Source: Pseudomonadota bacterium
Lineage (GTDB): Bacteria; Pseudomonadota; Gammaproteobacteria; Xanthomonadales; Xanthomonadaceae
DNA length: 64,000 bases
Assembly: GCA_963205495.1 (NCBI GenBank)
Contig: CAUJIN010000029.1
Coordinates: 1-64,000, forward strand
Reading direction: 5' to 3'
Part shown: in pieces, positions 1 through 15,409 of the stretch
How positions within the stretch are numbered: position 1 is the first letter of the stretch
How the letters are laid out: each line of letters opens with the position of its first letter
Notes under the pieces: generated by a model
Told to the model about the DNA's origin: nothing
Database searches by the model: none
The model's input: only the letters and a program-made list of their open reading frames with translations
Position numbers and translations under genes: made by a program

Positions 1-128
1 GCCTGCTGATCGCGCCGGCCGCCTTCACCCACACCCACCGCGGCAACCTGCCGCGCGGCGGCACCAAGTACATCGCCACCAGCTGGATCCTGTTCCAGCG
101 CGCCGCGCAGCTGTTCCCGACGGAGTGA
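1..128 (+). CDS. 2OG-Fe(II) oxygenase-like protein, C-terminal fragment (5' end outside window)
   Basis: Frame 3 reads LLIAPAAFTHTHRGNLPRGGTKYIATSWILFQRAAQLFPTE*, resembling the C-terminus of 2OG-Fe(II) dioxygenases. Confidence 0.55.
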   Translation, partial: LLIAPAAFTHTHRGNLPRGGTKYIATSWILFQRAAQLFPTE

Positions 129-275
129 CGACCCTGCGGCGCGCGCTCCCTCGACACGCTGCCGCCGTGGAACCTCCCGCTCGACGCCTGGCTCTTCGGC
201 CGACGCATTCGGCAAGTCAGGCGGCTTGCGTATACTTCCGCCACCGGCCGGATCGGCCGATGCGGGACCTGCGAC

Positions 276-1337
276 GTGAACATCGACCCGGCCGCGCGCT
301 ACCACGCCGACGGCACCGAAGGCGAGCTGCCCGACGGCGATGCCGCCGCGGCGCTGCTGCTTTCGAGACGCCCCGAGCTGGTGCCGTGGATCCTGCAGTG
401 GCAGCGCGGCCTGATCGAAACCTTCGGGGATGGGCTGCGCCAGGACGCCACTCGCGGTGCGGTCGCGCTGGGCATCGCGCTGGCGCGCATGGGCCTGCGG
501 CACGGCAGCTGGGGCGAGGATTTCCACGCCTACCACAACGAGAACCACGCCCTGGAGCTGATGGACGGCCGCATGGGCCGGCTGCTGGCTGCGGCGGGCG
601 AGGCGTTCGACGGCCGCGACCGCATCGCGCTGATGCTGTTCTGCGCCTGCCACGACCTGCGCCAGCGCGAGGAAGGCGAGGGCGAGGGGCCGGTCGGGCC
701 GAACGAGGCCGCCAGCATCGCCGAGAGCGCCCGAATCCTCGCCGCCGCGGGATTCGATGCGCGCCGCGACGCCTGGCTGTACCGCTCCCTGGAGCTGGCG
801 ATCGCAGGTTCCACCTTCGACGCCCGCCCGCTGCCGCCCGACGCGCGCCGCAACACCGCGGAACTTGCGGCGCGCGGCGGCGCGCTGGCGCCGCACCTGG
901 GCGAGTGGCTGGATGCGCGCGAACCGGGCTGGCGCGAGGATCCCGTCAGCCAGCGCGCGCTGGCGCTGGCGCAGGTGGCCTCGGATCTGGATACGGCCAA
1001 CGTCTCCGAGCCGCTGCTGGAGCTGGCCGCAAGCTCGATCCGACTGTGCGAGGAGCGTGAAATGCGCATCGGACGGTCGCTCGGCGATCCCGGCTCCGCC
1101 GCGCCCTGCCTTGCGTTCCTCACCGACGGCCAGCAGCGCTTCTTCTTCGAGCTGCACCGCTTCTGCTCGGATGCCGGTCGCCTTGCCTTCGCCGGGGGCA
1201 AGGCCGCCAACGCCGGACCGATGGGCGCCCTGCTCGACGCCCTGCGCGCGCAGTACGCGCAGGGCCTTTCCTCCCACCACTGCGGGCTGGACGTGATCCG
1301 CCAGTTCGCGCGTCTTGCGCTGCGGATATCCGAATGA
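276..1337 (+). CDS. HD-domain-like (metal-dependent phosphohydrolase/PDE-like) protein
   Basis: 353-aa ORF with FHAYHNENH and LMLFCACHD histidine motifs typical of HD/PDEase-like domains; stop overlaps pyrE start (ATGA). Confidence 0.5.
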   Translation: MNIDPAARYHADGTEGELPDGDAAAALLLSRRPELVPWILQWQRGLIETFGDGLRQDATRGAVALGIALARMGLRHGSWGEDFHAYHNENHALELMDGRMGRLLAAAGEAFDGRDRIALMLFCACHDLRQREEGEGEGPVGPNEAASIAESARILAAAGFDARRDAWLYRSLELAIAGSTFDARPLPPDARRNTAELAARGGALAPHLGEWLDAREPGWREDPVSQRALALAQVASDLDTANVSEPLLELAASSIRLCEEREMRIGRSLGDPGSAAPCLAFLTDGQQRFFFELHRFCSDAGRLAFAGGKAANAGPMGALLDALRAQYAQGLSSHHCGLDVIRQFARLALRISE

Positions 1338-1999
1338 GTCTGAAGGAATACCAGAGCCGTTTCTTCGAACTGTCGCTGCGCTGCCAGGTGCTGCGATTTG
1401 GAGAGTTCACTCTCAAGTCCGGGCGCGTGAGCCCGTACTTCTTCAACGCCGGCCGCTTCGATCACGGCGCGGCGCTGGCCGCGCTGGGAGAGTGCTACGC
1501 GCAGGCGCTGGAGGATTCCGGGCTGGCCTTCGACATGCTGTTCGGTCCGGCCTACAAGGGCATCCCGCTGGCCACGTCCCTTGCCGTCGCGCTGGCGCGG
1601 CGCGGGCGCGACGTGCCGCTGGCCTTCAACCGCAAGGAGGCCAAGGACCACGGCGAAGGCGGCCTGATGATCGGTGCGCCGCTTGAGGGCCGCGTGCTGA
1701 TCGTCGATGACGTGGTGACGGCCGGCACCGCGGTGCGCGAGTCGCTGGCGCAGATCCGTGCCGCCGGAGCGACGCCCTGCGGCGTGCTGGTGGCGCTCGA
1801 CCGGCAGGAGCGGGGTGAATCGGGGCTGTCCGCCACCGCGGAAATCCGCGCCACCGCCGGCATTCCGGTGATCGCCGTCGCGCGGCTGGAAGAACTGCTG
1901 GCCTATACTTCCGACCAGCCGGCGCTGCGCGAACACCAGGCACGCCTGCAGGCCTACCGCGAGCGCCACGGCGTCGGGCAGGCCGAACCGTCCCACTGA
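1334..1999 (+). CDS. pyrE: orotate phosphoribosyltransferase
   Basis: 221 aa; FGEFTLKSGRVSPYFFNAG, FGPAYKGIPLA and PRPP loop VLIVDDVVTAGTA. Confidence 0.95.
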   Translation: MSLKEYQSRFFELSLRCQVLRFGEFTLKSGRVSPYFFNAGRFDHGAALAALGECYAQALEDSGLAFDMLFGPAYKGIPLATSLAVALARRGRDVPLAFNRKEAKDHGEGGLMIGAPLEGRVLIVDDVVTAGTAVRESLAQIRAAGATPCGVLVALDRQERGESGLSATAEIRATAGIPVIAVARLEELLAYTSDQPALREHQARLQAYRERHGVGQAEPSH

Positions 2000-2017
2000 T
2001 CTTTCGCAGGTCCGCGC

Positions 2018-2677
2018 GTGAAAAGCCATGCATCCCTTCCCCTGATTGCCGCTGCGCTCTGCCTCCTGCTGGGCGCGCTATCCCCCGACGCACAGGCCCA
2101 GCGCAAGCTCTACCGCTGGACCGACAAGGACGGCAAGGTGCACTACACCGACGCGCTGCCCGCCGAGGCGGTGCAGGACAAGCAGGAGGAGCTCAACAGT
2201 CAGGGCATCACGGTCAAGACCACCGAGCGCGCCCGCACGCCGGAGGAACAGGCGGCGTGGGAGGCCGAGCAGGCCGAGCGGGAGAAGACGCGCCTGGCGG
2301 CCGAGGAAAAGGCCAAGATGGATTCCGTGCTCACCTCCTCCTATCCGACCGAGGACGACCTGCAGCGCGCCTACCGCGAGCGTTTCGACCTGATCGAACA
2401 GAGCCTGGAATCGGCGCGGGTGGGCATCCGCAGCCAGGAAAAGAGCCTGGCCGAACTGCTTGCGCACGCTGCCGATCTGGAGCGCAACGGCAAGCCGGTT
2501 CCCGCGCAGATCAAGGATTCGATCACCCGCGCCCGCACCCAGGTGGCCGATCAGCGCGGGTATCTGGAGCGGCGCGAGGCCGAGCGCACCGCGCTGCACG
2601 CCGAGTTCGACAGGCTGCTGGCGCGCTACCGCGAGCTCAAGGGCATCACGCCGCCTGCGGAAGAAAAAAAGCCCTGA
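2018..2677 (+). CDS. DUF4124 domain-containing periplasmic protein
   Basis: Signal peptide followed by KLYRWTDKDGKVHYTDALP, the DUF4124 signature; GTG start. Confidence 0.8.
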   Translation: MKSHASLPLIAAALCLLLGALSPDAQAQRKLYRWTDKDGKVHYTDALPAEAVQDKQEELNSQGITVKTTERARTPEEQAAWEAEQAEREKTRLAAEEKAKMDSVLTSSYPTEDDLQRAYRERFDLIEQSLESARVGIRSQEKSLAELLAHAADLERNGKPVPAQIKDSITRARTQVADQRGYLERREAERTALHAEFDRLLARYRELKGITPPAEEKKP

Positions 2678-2698
2678 CCGCCCGCCTCGACTGTGTCA

Positions 2699-3580
2699 TC
2701 AGCCGGCGCGGGCGCGTCGGCGCTCGATGAGCTGGGCGAGGATGGCGACCGCGATCTCGTGCGGTGTTTCGTCGCCGATCGCAAGCCCTACCGGCGCCAC
2801 CAGTCCTTCCAGCCAGGCCGCGTGCTGCGGCAGCGCGGCGCGCACCTGCGCGATGCGGTTGCGGCTGCCCATCATGCCGAGGAAGGCGCAGTCCACGCCC
2901 GCCAGCGCCGCGAGCGCGGCGACGTCGGTCGGATAGTCGCGGCTGAGCAGCACGAGATAGCGGTCGCGCGCGGTGTTCGTGGCGCGGTGCAGGCTGGCGG
3001 GCGAGGCGTCGATGCAGGTGGCGGTGGCGTAGCGGCCGGGCGGAAAGCATTCGGGTCGCGAATCGGCCAGCCAGACCTCGAAATCGACCCGTTCGGCCAG
3101 CTCGGCCAGCGCGTGCCCGCAGTGGCCGGCGCCGAGGATCAGGAGGCGCGCGCGCGGGCGCAGGCGCTGCGGGGCGGCGTCCTGCGCGCCCAGCGCCTCG
3201 CCCGGCAGTTCCAGCGTTTCCCCGGCCGCCAGCGCGCCGGCGATGGCGCGCGCGAGCGTCCGGTCGTCCACGCCCTGCCATCGCCTCAGGGCGATGCGCA
3301 TCGAACCGCCGCAGATGCCGGCCGAACCGGGTCGGCCGGTCAGGTCGATCGCAAGTTCGGCGTTCTGGTCGGCGCGCTCCAGCAGCGCGCGCGCCGCCGC
3401 GATCACGCGCGCTTCCATCGCGCCGCCGCCCACGCTGAATTGGATGCGGTCGGCTTCGACCAGCATGCGCGCGCCGGGCTTGCGCGGGGTTGCGCCGCGC
3501 GTCTGGATCACGCTCGCCAGCACCACCGCCGCGCCTTCGTCCATGCGCTGGGCGAGCCGGGTGAACAGCGCCTCATCCAC
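2699..3580 (-). CDS. xdhC: XdhC family protein (xanthine dehydrogenase accessory/maturation)
   Basis: VVLASVIQTRGATPRKPGARML and LLILGAGHCGHALAELA; GTG start overlaps xdhB stop; the longer ORF to 3640 is less likely. Confidence 0.85.
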   Translation of the reverse strand: MDEALFTRLAQRMDEGAAVVLASVIQTRGATPRKPGARMLVEADRIQFSVGGGAMEARVIAAARALLERADQNAELAIDLTGRPGSAGICGGSMRIALRRWQGVDDRTLARAIAGALAAGETLELPGEALGAQDAAPQRLRPRARLLILGAGHCGHALAELAERVDFEVWLADSRPECFPPGRYATATCIDASPASLHRATNTARDRYLVLLSRDYPTDVAALAALAGVDCAFLGMMGSRNRIAQVRAALPQHAAWLEGLVAPVGLAIGDETPHEIAVAILAQLIERRRARAG

Positions 3581-5872
3581 CGCGCACGGACTCGATGGCG
3601 CGGAAGATCGCCTCGGGCGTGGCCGGTGCCGCCAGTTCAACCCGGCGCGGGTCGCGCCCGAACGCGGCGACGGCCTCGCGGATCGCCTCGCGCGCGGCGA
3701 TGGCGAGCATCAGCGGCGGCTCGCCCACCGCCTTGGAGCCGAACACGGAGGCGGTCCGGGGCGGGGTTGGCGGCGCGTAGAGCTGCACCCGGAAGTCCAC
3801 GGGCACCTCGCCCAGGGTCGGGATCTTGTAGGTGCTGGGCGCATCGGTGAGCAGCCGGCCCTGATCGGAGAAGCGCAGCTCCTCGCAGGTCAGCCAGCCT
3901 AGGCCCTGCACGAAGCCGCCTTCGATCTGGCCGCGGTCGATGGCGGGGTGGAGCGAATCACCGACGTCGTGCAGGACGTCCACGCGCAAGAGGCGGTGAA
4001 CGCCGGTGTCGCCGTCCACCTCCACCTCGCACGCCGCCGCGCCGAAGGCGAAGTAGTGGAACGGGTGGCCCTGGCTGGTCGCCGGATCCCAGCTCAGGCC
4101 GGGCGTGGCGTAGAAGCCGGTGGCCGAAAGGCTCACGCGGCGCGCGTAGGCGGCCTGCAGCAGCGCGGTGAAGCCGGTCGCGCGCGCCGGATCGGTGCGT
4201 ACCAGGGCGCGGTCGTCGGCGAATTCGATCTCGTCCGGGGCCGCTTCCAGCAGCGCCGCCGCCACCGGACGCAGGCGCGCGAGCAGGGTTTCGCAGGCCG
4301 CCTTCACCGCCGGGCCGTTGAGGTCCGCGCCGGTGCTGGCGGCGGTGGCCGAGGTGTTGGGCACCTTGTCGGTGGCGGTGGGCATGATGCGCAGGCGCGA
4401 GACGTGGACGCCCAGCGTGCGCGCCGCCACGGCCAGCATCTTGGTGTGCAGGCCCTGGCCCATCTCGGTGCCGCCGTGGTGCAGCTGGAGGCTGCCGTCG
4501 GTGTAGGCGTGCAGCAGGGCGCCGGCCTGGTTGTATTCGGTCTTGTTGAAGGAAATGCCGAACTTGATCGGCGTGATCGCAAGGCCGCGCTTGCGGTGGC
4601 GGCTGCCGGCGTTGAACTCCGCGATCCGCGCACGGCGCGCGAGGAGGTCGCTTTCCTCCAGCGCCTGCCGCCACAGCCTTGCCATGTGGTTGTCGCGCAC
4701 CGGCTGGCCGTAGTGGGTGGTCTGGCCTTCGCGGTAGAAGTTGCGCGCGTGCACCTCGTGCGCGGGCAGCCCCAGGTGGCGTGCGATCTGTTCGAGGATT
4801 TCCTCGGCGACGAGCACGCCCTGCGGCCCGCCGAAGCCGCGGAAGGCGGTGTTGGAGGGGAGATGGGTGCGGCAGATGCGTCCGACCACGCGCACGTTCG
4901 GGCAGAAGCAGGCGTTGTCCACGTGCACCATGGCGCGCGAGAGCACCGCGGGCGAAAGGTCGCAGCTCCAGCCGCCGTCGGCGAACAGTTCCACGTCCAT
5001 CGCGCGCAGCGTGCCGTCGCGCTCGCAGCCCACGCGCCAGCGCGCGAGGAAGGGATGGCGCTTGCCGGTCATGCGCATGTCCAGCCCGCGTTCGAGCTTG
5101 ATCCGAACCGGCCTGCCGGTGCGCCAGGCCGCCAGCGCTGCGACGGCGGCGTAGGGATTGGCCTGGGTTTCCTTGCCGCCGAAGCCGCCGCCCATGCGCG
5201 GCGAGCGGCAGACCACGCGGCTGGCCGGCAGCCCGAGCACGCGCGCGACGATGGCCTGGGTTTCGCTCGGGTGCTGGGTGGAGGAGGTCACCTGCACCCC
5301 GCCTTCGCCATCCGCGCAGGCCCAGCTCGCCTGGGTTTCCAGATAGAAGTGCTCCTGCCCGCCGATCCGCAGCGCGCCTTCGAGCAGCACGGGCGCCTCG
5401 GCCAGCGCGGCGGGCGCATCGCCGCGCGCGATCTGCGCCGGCGGCAGGTGGAAGGCGTTCGCTGCCAGCGCCGCCTCGATGCCCAGGATCGCGGGCAGCG
5501 GTTCGTACTCGACCCGCACCCGCGCCGCGGCGGCGCGCGCCGTGGCGTCGTCCTTCGCCAGCACCCAGGCGACCGACTGGCCGTGGAAGGACACCGTGTC
5601 GGCGGCGATCACCGGCTCGTCGTGCAGGATCGCGCCGGAGTCGTTTTCGCCGGGGATGTCGGCGGAAGTCAGCACGGCCTCCACGCCCGGCAGCGCCGCC
5701 GCATCGCGCGCGTCGATGCGCAGGATGCGGGCGTGGGCGTGCGGCGAGACCACCGGCCACAGGCTCAGCAGCCCCTGCGGCGGAAGCTGCTCGTCGGCGT
5801 AGAGCGCCCGTCCGGTGACGTGGCCTGCGGCGCTTTCGTGCGGGAGCGGCGAGGCGGCGGTCTGGTTCCGGT

Positions 5873-5876
<4 letters not shown>
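3573..5876 (-). CDS. xdhB: xanthine dehydrogenase molybdopterin-binding subunit
   Basis: MNRNQTAASPLPHESAAGHVTGRALYADE..., GGGFGGKE and FRGFGGPQG motifs of the Moco subunit; ATG overlaps xdhA stop. Confidence 0.93.
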
Positions 5877-7258
<1,382 letters not shown>

Positions 7259-7271
7259 GCCCGAAGGGTAG

Positions 7272-8410
<1,139 letters not shown>

Positions 8411-8411
<1 letters not shown>

Positions 8412-8770
8412 TGCGCGTGGGCAGTCTCACGACCCACATACTCGATACCGCGCGCGGCTGTCCCGGCGCGGGGATCGCGATCTCCCTGTTCCGCATCGAA
8501 GACGGCCGGCGCCTCGCGCTGGGACGCTGCACCAGCAACCGCGACGGGCGTTGCGATGCGCCGCTGCTGGAAGGCCCGTCGCTCGCGCAGGGCATCTACG
8601 AGCTGGATTTCGCCGTGGCCGACTATTTCCGCGCCGCCGGCGTGGCGCTGCCGCAGCCGCCCTTCCTCGACGTGGTGACCCTGCGCTTCGGCATCGCGGA
8701 CGCGGACGCGCACTACCACGTGCCGCTGCTGGTCTCGCCCTGGTCCTACAGCACCTACCGGGGCAGCTGA
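8411..8770 (+). CDS. uraH: 5-hydroxyisourate hydrolase
   Basis: GSLTTHILDTARGCPGAG ... HYHVPLLVSPWSYSTYRGS*, transthyretin-like HIUase with C-terminal YRGS. Confidence 0.93.
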
Positions 8771-8772
8771 GC

Positions 8773-9960
8773 GTGGGCGGCTTCTGGATCGACGCGGGCG
8801 CCTTCCTGCTGCGCTGGCTGCACGTGGTGGCGGCGATCGCCTGGATCGGAGAGTCGTTCTATTTCGTCGCGCTCGATCGCGGCCTCAGGCGCCCGAAGCT
8901 GCCGCTGCCGGGGCTGGCCGGGGAGAGCTGGTCGGTGCACGGCGGCGGCTTCTACCACAAGCAGAAGTACCTGCCGGCGCCCGAGGATCTGCCCGAGGAC
9001 CTGCACTGGTCCAAGTGGAAGAGCTACACGACCTGGCTTTCCGGTTTCGCGCTGCTGTCCCTGGTCTACTTCGCTTCGCCCCGGGTATGGCTCATCGATC
9101 CGCAGGTCATGGCGCTGTCGCAGGCCCAGGCGGTGGGCGCGGCGCTGGCGCTGCTGGCGGGCGCGTGGTTCGCCTACGACCTGCTGTGCAAGGCGGTGGG
9201 CTTCCGCGACCGCCTGCTGGGCGCGCTGGTCGGGGCGCTGGTGCTGGCGCTGTGCCTGGTCGCCACCCACCTGTTCGCCGGGCGCGCCGCCTTCCTGCTG
9301 GCGGGCGCGGCGCTTGCCACGATCATGTCGGCCAACGTGTTCTTCGTGATCATCCCGGGACAGCGGCGCATGGTTCGCGCGCTTTCGCGCGGCGAGGCGC
9401 CCAACCCGCTGGACGGGGCGCGCGGCAAGCAGCGCTCGGTGCACAACACCTACTTCACCCTGCCGGTGGTGTTCGCGATGCTGAGCACGCACTATCCGGC
9501 CGCCACCTCGCACCCGTACAGCGGCCTGATCCTTGCGCTGTTCATGGCCGCCGCCGCCGCGATCCGGCAGTTCTTCGTGCTCTGGCACGGCGGCCGGCGC
9601 GCGTGGTGGCTGCCGCTCGTCGGTGCTGCGCTGCTCGGCGCGGCGTTCGCCTGGCTCGCACCGGCGCGCGGCGATACGCCAGCCGCAGCGAAGGGCGCCG
9701 GGGCGGCGCCGACGCTTCCCACGCTCGATGCCGTGCGCGCAATCCTCGCCGAACGCTGCGGCGCCTGCCACGCCGCCCGGCCCAGCCTGCTGCTCGAACC
9801 CGCCAAGGGCCTCACCTTCGATACCCGGCAGGAGATCGAGGCGCACGCCGCGCAGATCCACCAGCAGGCCGTGGTGCTGCGCATCATGCCGCCCGGCAAT
9901 CTGACGCAGATGACCGACGCCGAACGCGAGACGATCGCGCGCTGGTTCGATGCGAAATAG
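8773..9960 (+). CDS. puuD: urate hydroxylase PuuD (membrane domain plus C-terminal cytochrome c domain)
   Basis: GTG start just after uraH; LRWLHVVAAIAWIGESFYFVALD, HGGGFYHKQKY, and C-terminal CGACH haem motif with downstream Met. Confidence 0.88.
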   Translation: MGGFWIDAGAFLLRWLHVVAAIAWIGESFYFVALDRGLRRPKLPLPGLAGESWSVHGGGFYHKQKYLPAPEDLPEDLHWSKWKSYTTWLSGFALLSLVYFASPRVWLIDPQVMALSQAQAVGAALALLAGAWFAYDLLCKAVGFRDRLLGALVGALVLALCLVATHLFAGRAAFLLAGAALATIMSANVFFVIIPGQRRMVRALSRGEAPNPLDGARGKQRSVHNTYFTLPVVFAMLSTHYPAATSHPYSGLILALFMAAAAAIRQFFVLWHGGRRAWWLPLVGAALLGAAFAWLAPARGDTPAAAKGAGAAPTLPTLDAVRAILAERCGACHAARPSLLLEPAKGLTFDTRQEIEAHAAQIHQQAVVLRIMPPGNLTQMTDAERETIARWFDAK

Positions 9961-9986
9961 GATCGGAGGCCCGCGCAAAACAGCAG

Positions 9987-11612
9987 TCAAATCCGCCAGC
10001 GCAGCTCGGCCAGGTCCAGCTCGCGGAGGAGCTTGTGGAAGGTGGTCTCGTCGATGCGGTGCTGGCGGCGCAGTTCGAGCAGGGCGCGCCGTTCGGCGGC
10101 GACGCCTGCGAGGCGCAGCTCGTGCTCGATTTCTTCCGATTCCGACTGCGTCGCCACCGGCCCGCCGCCCTCCGCCGCATCGAGGGGTTCGATCCGGTGG
10201 CGGTAGTCTTCCGCCAGGCGCGCCGCGATGGCCGCATACCGCGCGGGGTCGTCCGTGTATTGCGCCAGCGAGAGCCGATGGTCTTCGATGGCGCGCAGCC
10301 CCGCCGCCGCCGCAGCGCGCCGTGCCGGCGCTTCGGACGCGTGCTTTCCCTCGCTCGGCATGTCGCGCAGCAGGCGCGGCAGGGCCGCGCTGGCAAGAAT
10401 CAGGGAGGCGAGGATCACCCCGGCCGCGAGGAAGATCGCGAGGTCGCGGGCGGGAAACGGGTGGCCGTCGTGCAGGGTCATCGGCAGGGTCAGGATGCCG
10501 GCCAGGGTGACCGCGCCGCGCACCCCGGCCAGCGACATCGCCACGACCACGCGGCGGCTGATCTCCGGGTGCGGCTGGCCGCGCCGCCGCGCGATCTTTT
10601 CCGACAGCCGCAGCGCCGCGCCGACCCATAGGTAGCGCAGCGCCGCCAGCGCCGCGACCACGCCTGCGACGTACAGCGCCAGCCACCAGGGGCTGGCGCG
10701 GCCGGCTTCGTCCACCGCGTCGACCGCGCCTGCGAACAGCGCCGGAATCTGTTCGCCCAGCAGCACGAAGATCACGCCGTTGGCGGCGAACTGCACCGTG
10801 TCCCAGAAGGCGCGGCGCTGCACCCGCGTGCTGGCCAGAAGGCGGGTGCTTTCCATCAGCGACATGCTGATGCCGGCAGCGACCGCCGCGAGGATGCCCG
10901 AGGCCTCGATCGCCTCGGCCAGCAGGTAGGCGGCGAACGGGATCAGCAGGCTGGTGAGGATGCTGGAGCCGGGGTCTTCGCCGAGCCGGCGCAGGAGCAG
11001 ATCGCGCACCCGCGTCACGCCCCAGGTGAGGACCACGCCCACCGCGAGGCCGGCGAGCGCCACCCAGACGAAGTTGAGTGCGGCTTGTTCGAGCGAGAAG
11101 CTGCCGGTGAGCGCGGCGGCCACGGCGAAACGCATGCACACCAGGCCCGAGGCATCGTTGAGCAGCGATTCGCCCTCCAGGAGGTGCATCAGGCGCGGCG
11201 GGATCGGGGTGCGCGAGGCGATGGCGGATACCGCGATCGGATCGGTGGGGGAAAGGATCGCGGCCAGCGCGAAGGCGACCGCCCAGGGCATCGCCGGAAT
11301 CATCCAGTGCAGGATCGTCCCCACGCCCAGCACGGTGAACACCACCAGCCCCAGCGCCAGCCCGATCACCGTGCCCTTGTCGCGGTAAAGGCCGTCCTTG
11401 GGAATGCGCCAGCCGTCCAGAAACAGCAGCGGCGGCAGGAACAGCAGGAAGAACACCTCCGGATCGAGCGCGACGCTTTCTCCGGTGTATTCGGCGATGG
11501 CGTAGCCCAGCGCGATCTGGGTCAGCGGCAGCGGCACCCGCAGCGCCCGCGCCAGCGGCCCGCTGAGCGCGACCGCGAGCAGGAACGCGAGGATGGACAG
11601 GATGAGGCTCAT
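9987..11612 (-). CDS. Na+/H+ antiporter (CPA1/NhaP type)
   Basis: 541-aa polytopic protein; LSPTDPIAVSAI and EGESLLNDASGLV motifs. Confidence 0.88.
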   Translation of the reverse strand: MSLILSILAFLLAVALSGPLARALRVPLPLTQIALGYAIAEYTGESVALDPEVFFLLFLPPLLFLDGWRIPKDGLYRDKGTVIGLALGLVVFTVLGVGTILHWMIPAMPWAVAFALAAILSPTDPIAVSAIASRTPIPPRLMHLLEGESLLNDASGLVCMRFAVAAALTGSFSLEQAALNFVWVALAGLAVGVVLTWGVTRVRDLLLRRLGEDPGSSILTSLLIPFAAYLLAEAIEASGILAAVAAGISMSLMESTRLLASTRVQRRAFWDTVQFAANGVIFVLLGEQIPALFAGAVDAVDEAGRASPWWLALYVAGVVAALAALRYLWVGAALRLSEKIARRRGQPHPEISRRVVVAMSLAGVRGAVTLAGILTLPMTLHDGHPFPARDLAIFLAAGVILASLILASAALPRLLRDMPSEGKHASEAPARRAAAAAGLRAIEDHRLSLAQYTDDPARYAAIAARLAEDYRHRIEPLDAAEGGGPVATQSESEEIEHELRLAGVAAERRALLELRRQHRIDETTFHKLLRELDLAELRWRI

Positions 11613-11771
11613 CGATCGCGGGAACCGAAAGGAATCGACGGGATTCTACGCAGTGCGCCTGTACGCAGGCCGCGCCGTGCGTAGCGCGGCGTGTCGCCGA
11701 CTCCCGCAACGGGCGCTGCTAGAATTTCCGGTTTTCCGCGCGCATCGCGCGCGCATCCGATCCGAGATTCC

Positions 11772-14158
<2,387 letters not shown>

Positions 14159-14162
<4 letters not shown>

Positions 14163-14371
14163 GCGCGACGGTGCCGACGATCCTCCTGCATCCCGATCAC
14201 GACCCGCGCCCCGAACCGCCCGAGGCGCCGCTGCCCTCGGACTGCTGCGACAGCGGCTGCGATCCCTGCGTGCACGACACCTACGCCGAGGAGCTTGCGT
14301 ACTACCGCGAGCAGCTCGCTGCGTGGATCAAGCGGCATCCCGAGGCGGCGGACCTTCCGTCGGGGGCGTAG
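14159..14371 (+). CDS. oxidoreductase-like domain-containing small protein
   Basis: 70 aa; [30 protein letters not shown] Cys pattern of the oxidoreductase-like domain; overlaps tex stop. Confidence 0.7.
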
Positions 14372-14378
14372 CCCCGAC
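14359..14378. repeat. intergenic palindrome copy 1 (GTCGGGGGCGTAGCCCCGAC)
   Basis: 7-bp inverted arms GTCGGGG/CCCCGAC around GCGTAG; overlaps the stop codon of the preceding CDS. Confidence 0.8.
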
Positions 14379-14407
14379 CTGCGGATCGAGGCGGGGGATG
14401 GCTTTCC

Positions 14408-14427
14408 GTCGGGGGCGTAGCCCCGCC
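14408..14427. repeat. intergenic palindrome copy 2 (GTCGGGGGCGTAGCCCCGCC)
   Basis: One mismatch from copy 1, about 50 bp downstream in direct orientation; flanks also match (CTTCCG/TTTCCG ... CCTGCG). Confidence 0.8.
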
Positions 14428-14539
14428 CTGCGCGGCTGACATTGGCGTGGCGGCGTGCCGGGGCATACGGTGTGGAGTAGGTCGGCCCTACGCGGTCGAC
14501 GTGCCGAGCTGCGGCATAGCACGAATTTTTCGCGCGCGG

Positions 14540-15313
14540 TCAGTCGAACCGCAGGTGCTTGACCGACTTGCCGCGACGACGGATCAGCTTGAGCGATTCG
14601 ATGCCGACCTGGATGTGGCGCTCGACGAAGTGGGTGGTGACCACGGCGTCGCTGGCTTCGGTCTTGACGCCTTCGGGGATCATCGGCTGGTCGGACACCA
14701 GCAGCAGCGCGCCGGAGGGGATCGAGTTGGCGAAGCCGGCGGCGAAGATGGTGGCGGTTTCCATGTCGATGGCCATGCAGCGCAGGGTGCGCAGGTATTC
14801 CTTGAACTTGTCGTCGTGCTCCCAGACGCGCCGGTTGGTGGTGTAGACGGTGCCGGTCCAGTAGTCGTAGCCGAGGTCGCGGATGGTGGTGGACACCACG
14901 CGCTGCAGGGCGAACGCGGGAAGTGCCGGCACTTCCGGGGGCAGGTAGTCGTCGGAGGTGCCTTCGCCACGGATGGCGGCGATGGGCAGGATCAGGTCGC
15001 CGAGCTGGTTCTTCTTCTTGAGCCCGCCGGTCTTGCCGAGGAACAGCACTGCCTTGGGTTCGATGGCCGAGAGCAGGTCCATCAGGGTGGCGGCATTGGG
15101 ACTGCCCATGCCGAAGTTGATCATGCTGATGCCATCGACCGTGCAGCTGGGCATGGGGCGGTCGCGCCCGACGACTTCGCCGCCGGTCATGCGGGCGAAC
15201 TGGTCCAGATAGCCGCCGAAGTTGGTGAGCAGGATGTGTTCGCCGAACTGGTCGAGCGGCACGCCGGTGTAGCGCGGCAGCCAGTTGTTGACGATGTCGT
15301 GTTTTTCTTTCAT
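14540..15313 (-). CDS. amn: AMP nucleosidase (short form)
   Basis: MKEKHDIVNNWLPRYTGVPLDQFGEHILLTNFGGYLDQFA... NFGMGSPNAATLMDLLSAIEPKAVLFLGKTGGLK; phosphorylase/nucleosidase fold. Confidence 0.85.
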   Translation of the reverse strand: MKEKHDIVNNWLPRYTGVPLDQFGEHILLTNFGGYLDQFARMTGGEVVGRDRPMPSCTVDGISMINFGMGSPNAATLMDLLSAIEPKAVLFLGKTGGLKKKNQLGDLILPIAAIRGEGTSDDYLPPEVPALPAFALQRVVSTTIRDLGYDYWTGTVYTTNRRVWEHDDKFKEYLRTLRCMAIDMETATIFAAGFANSIPSGALLLVSDQPMIPEGVKTEASDAVVTTHFVERHIQVGIESLKLIRRRGKSVKHLRFD

Positions 15314-15409
15314 GGGAATATTCCGGCAGGAGGCCGGCGGCACCGCGCCGGCGGGAGTCATTCGTTCACAAGGCCGGGAGATTCTAGCCGCACGCCCCCG
15401 AACCGCGCG

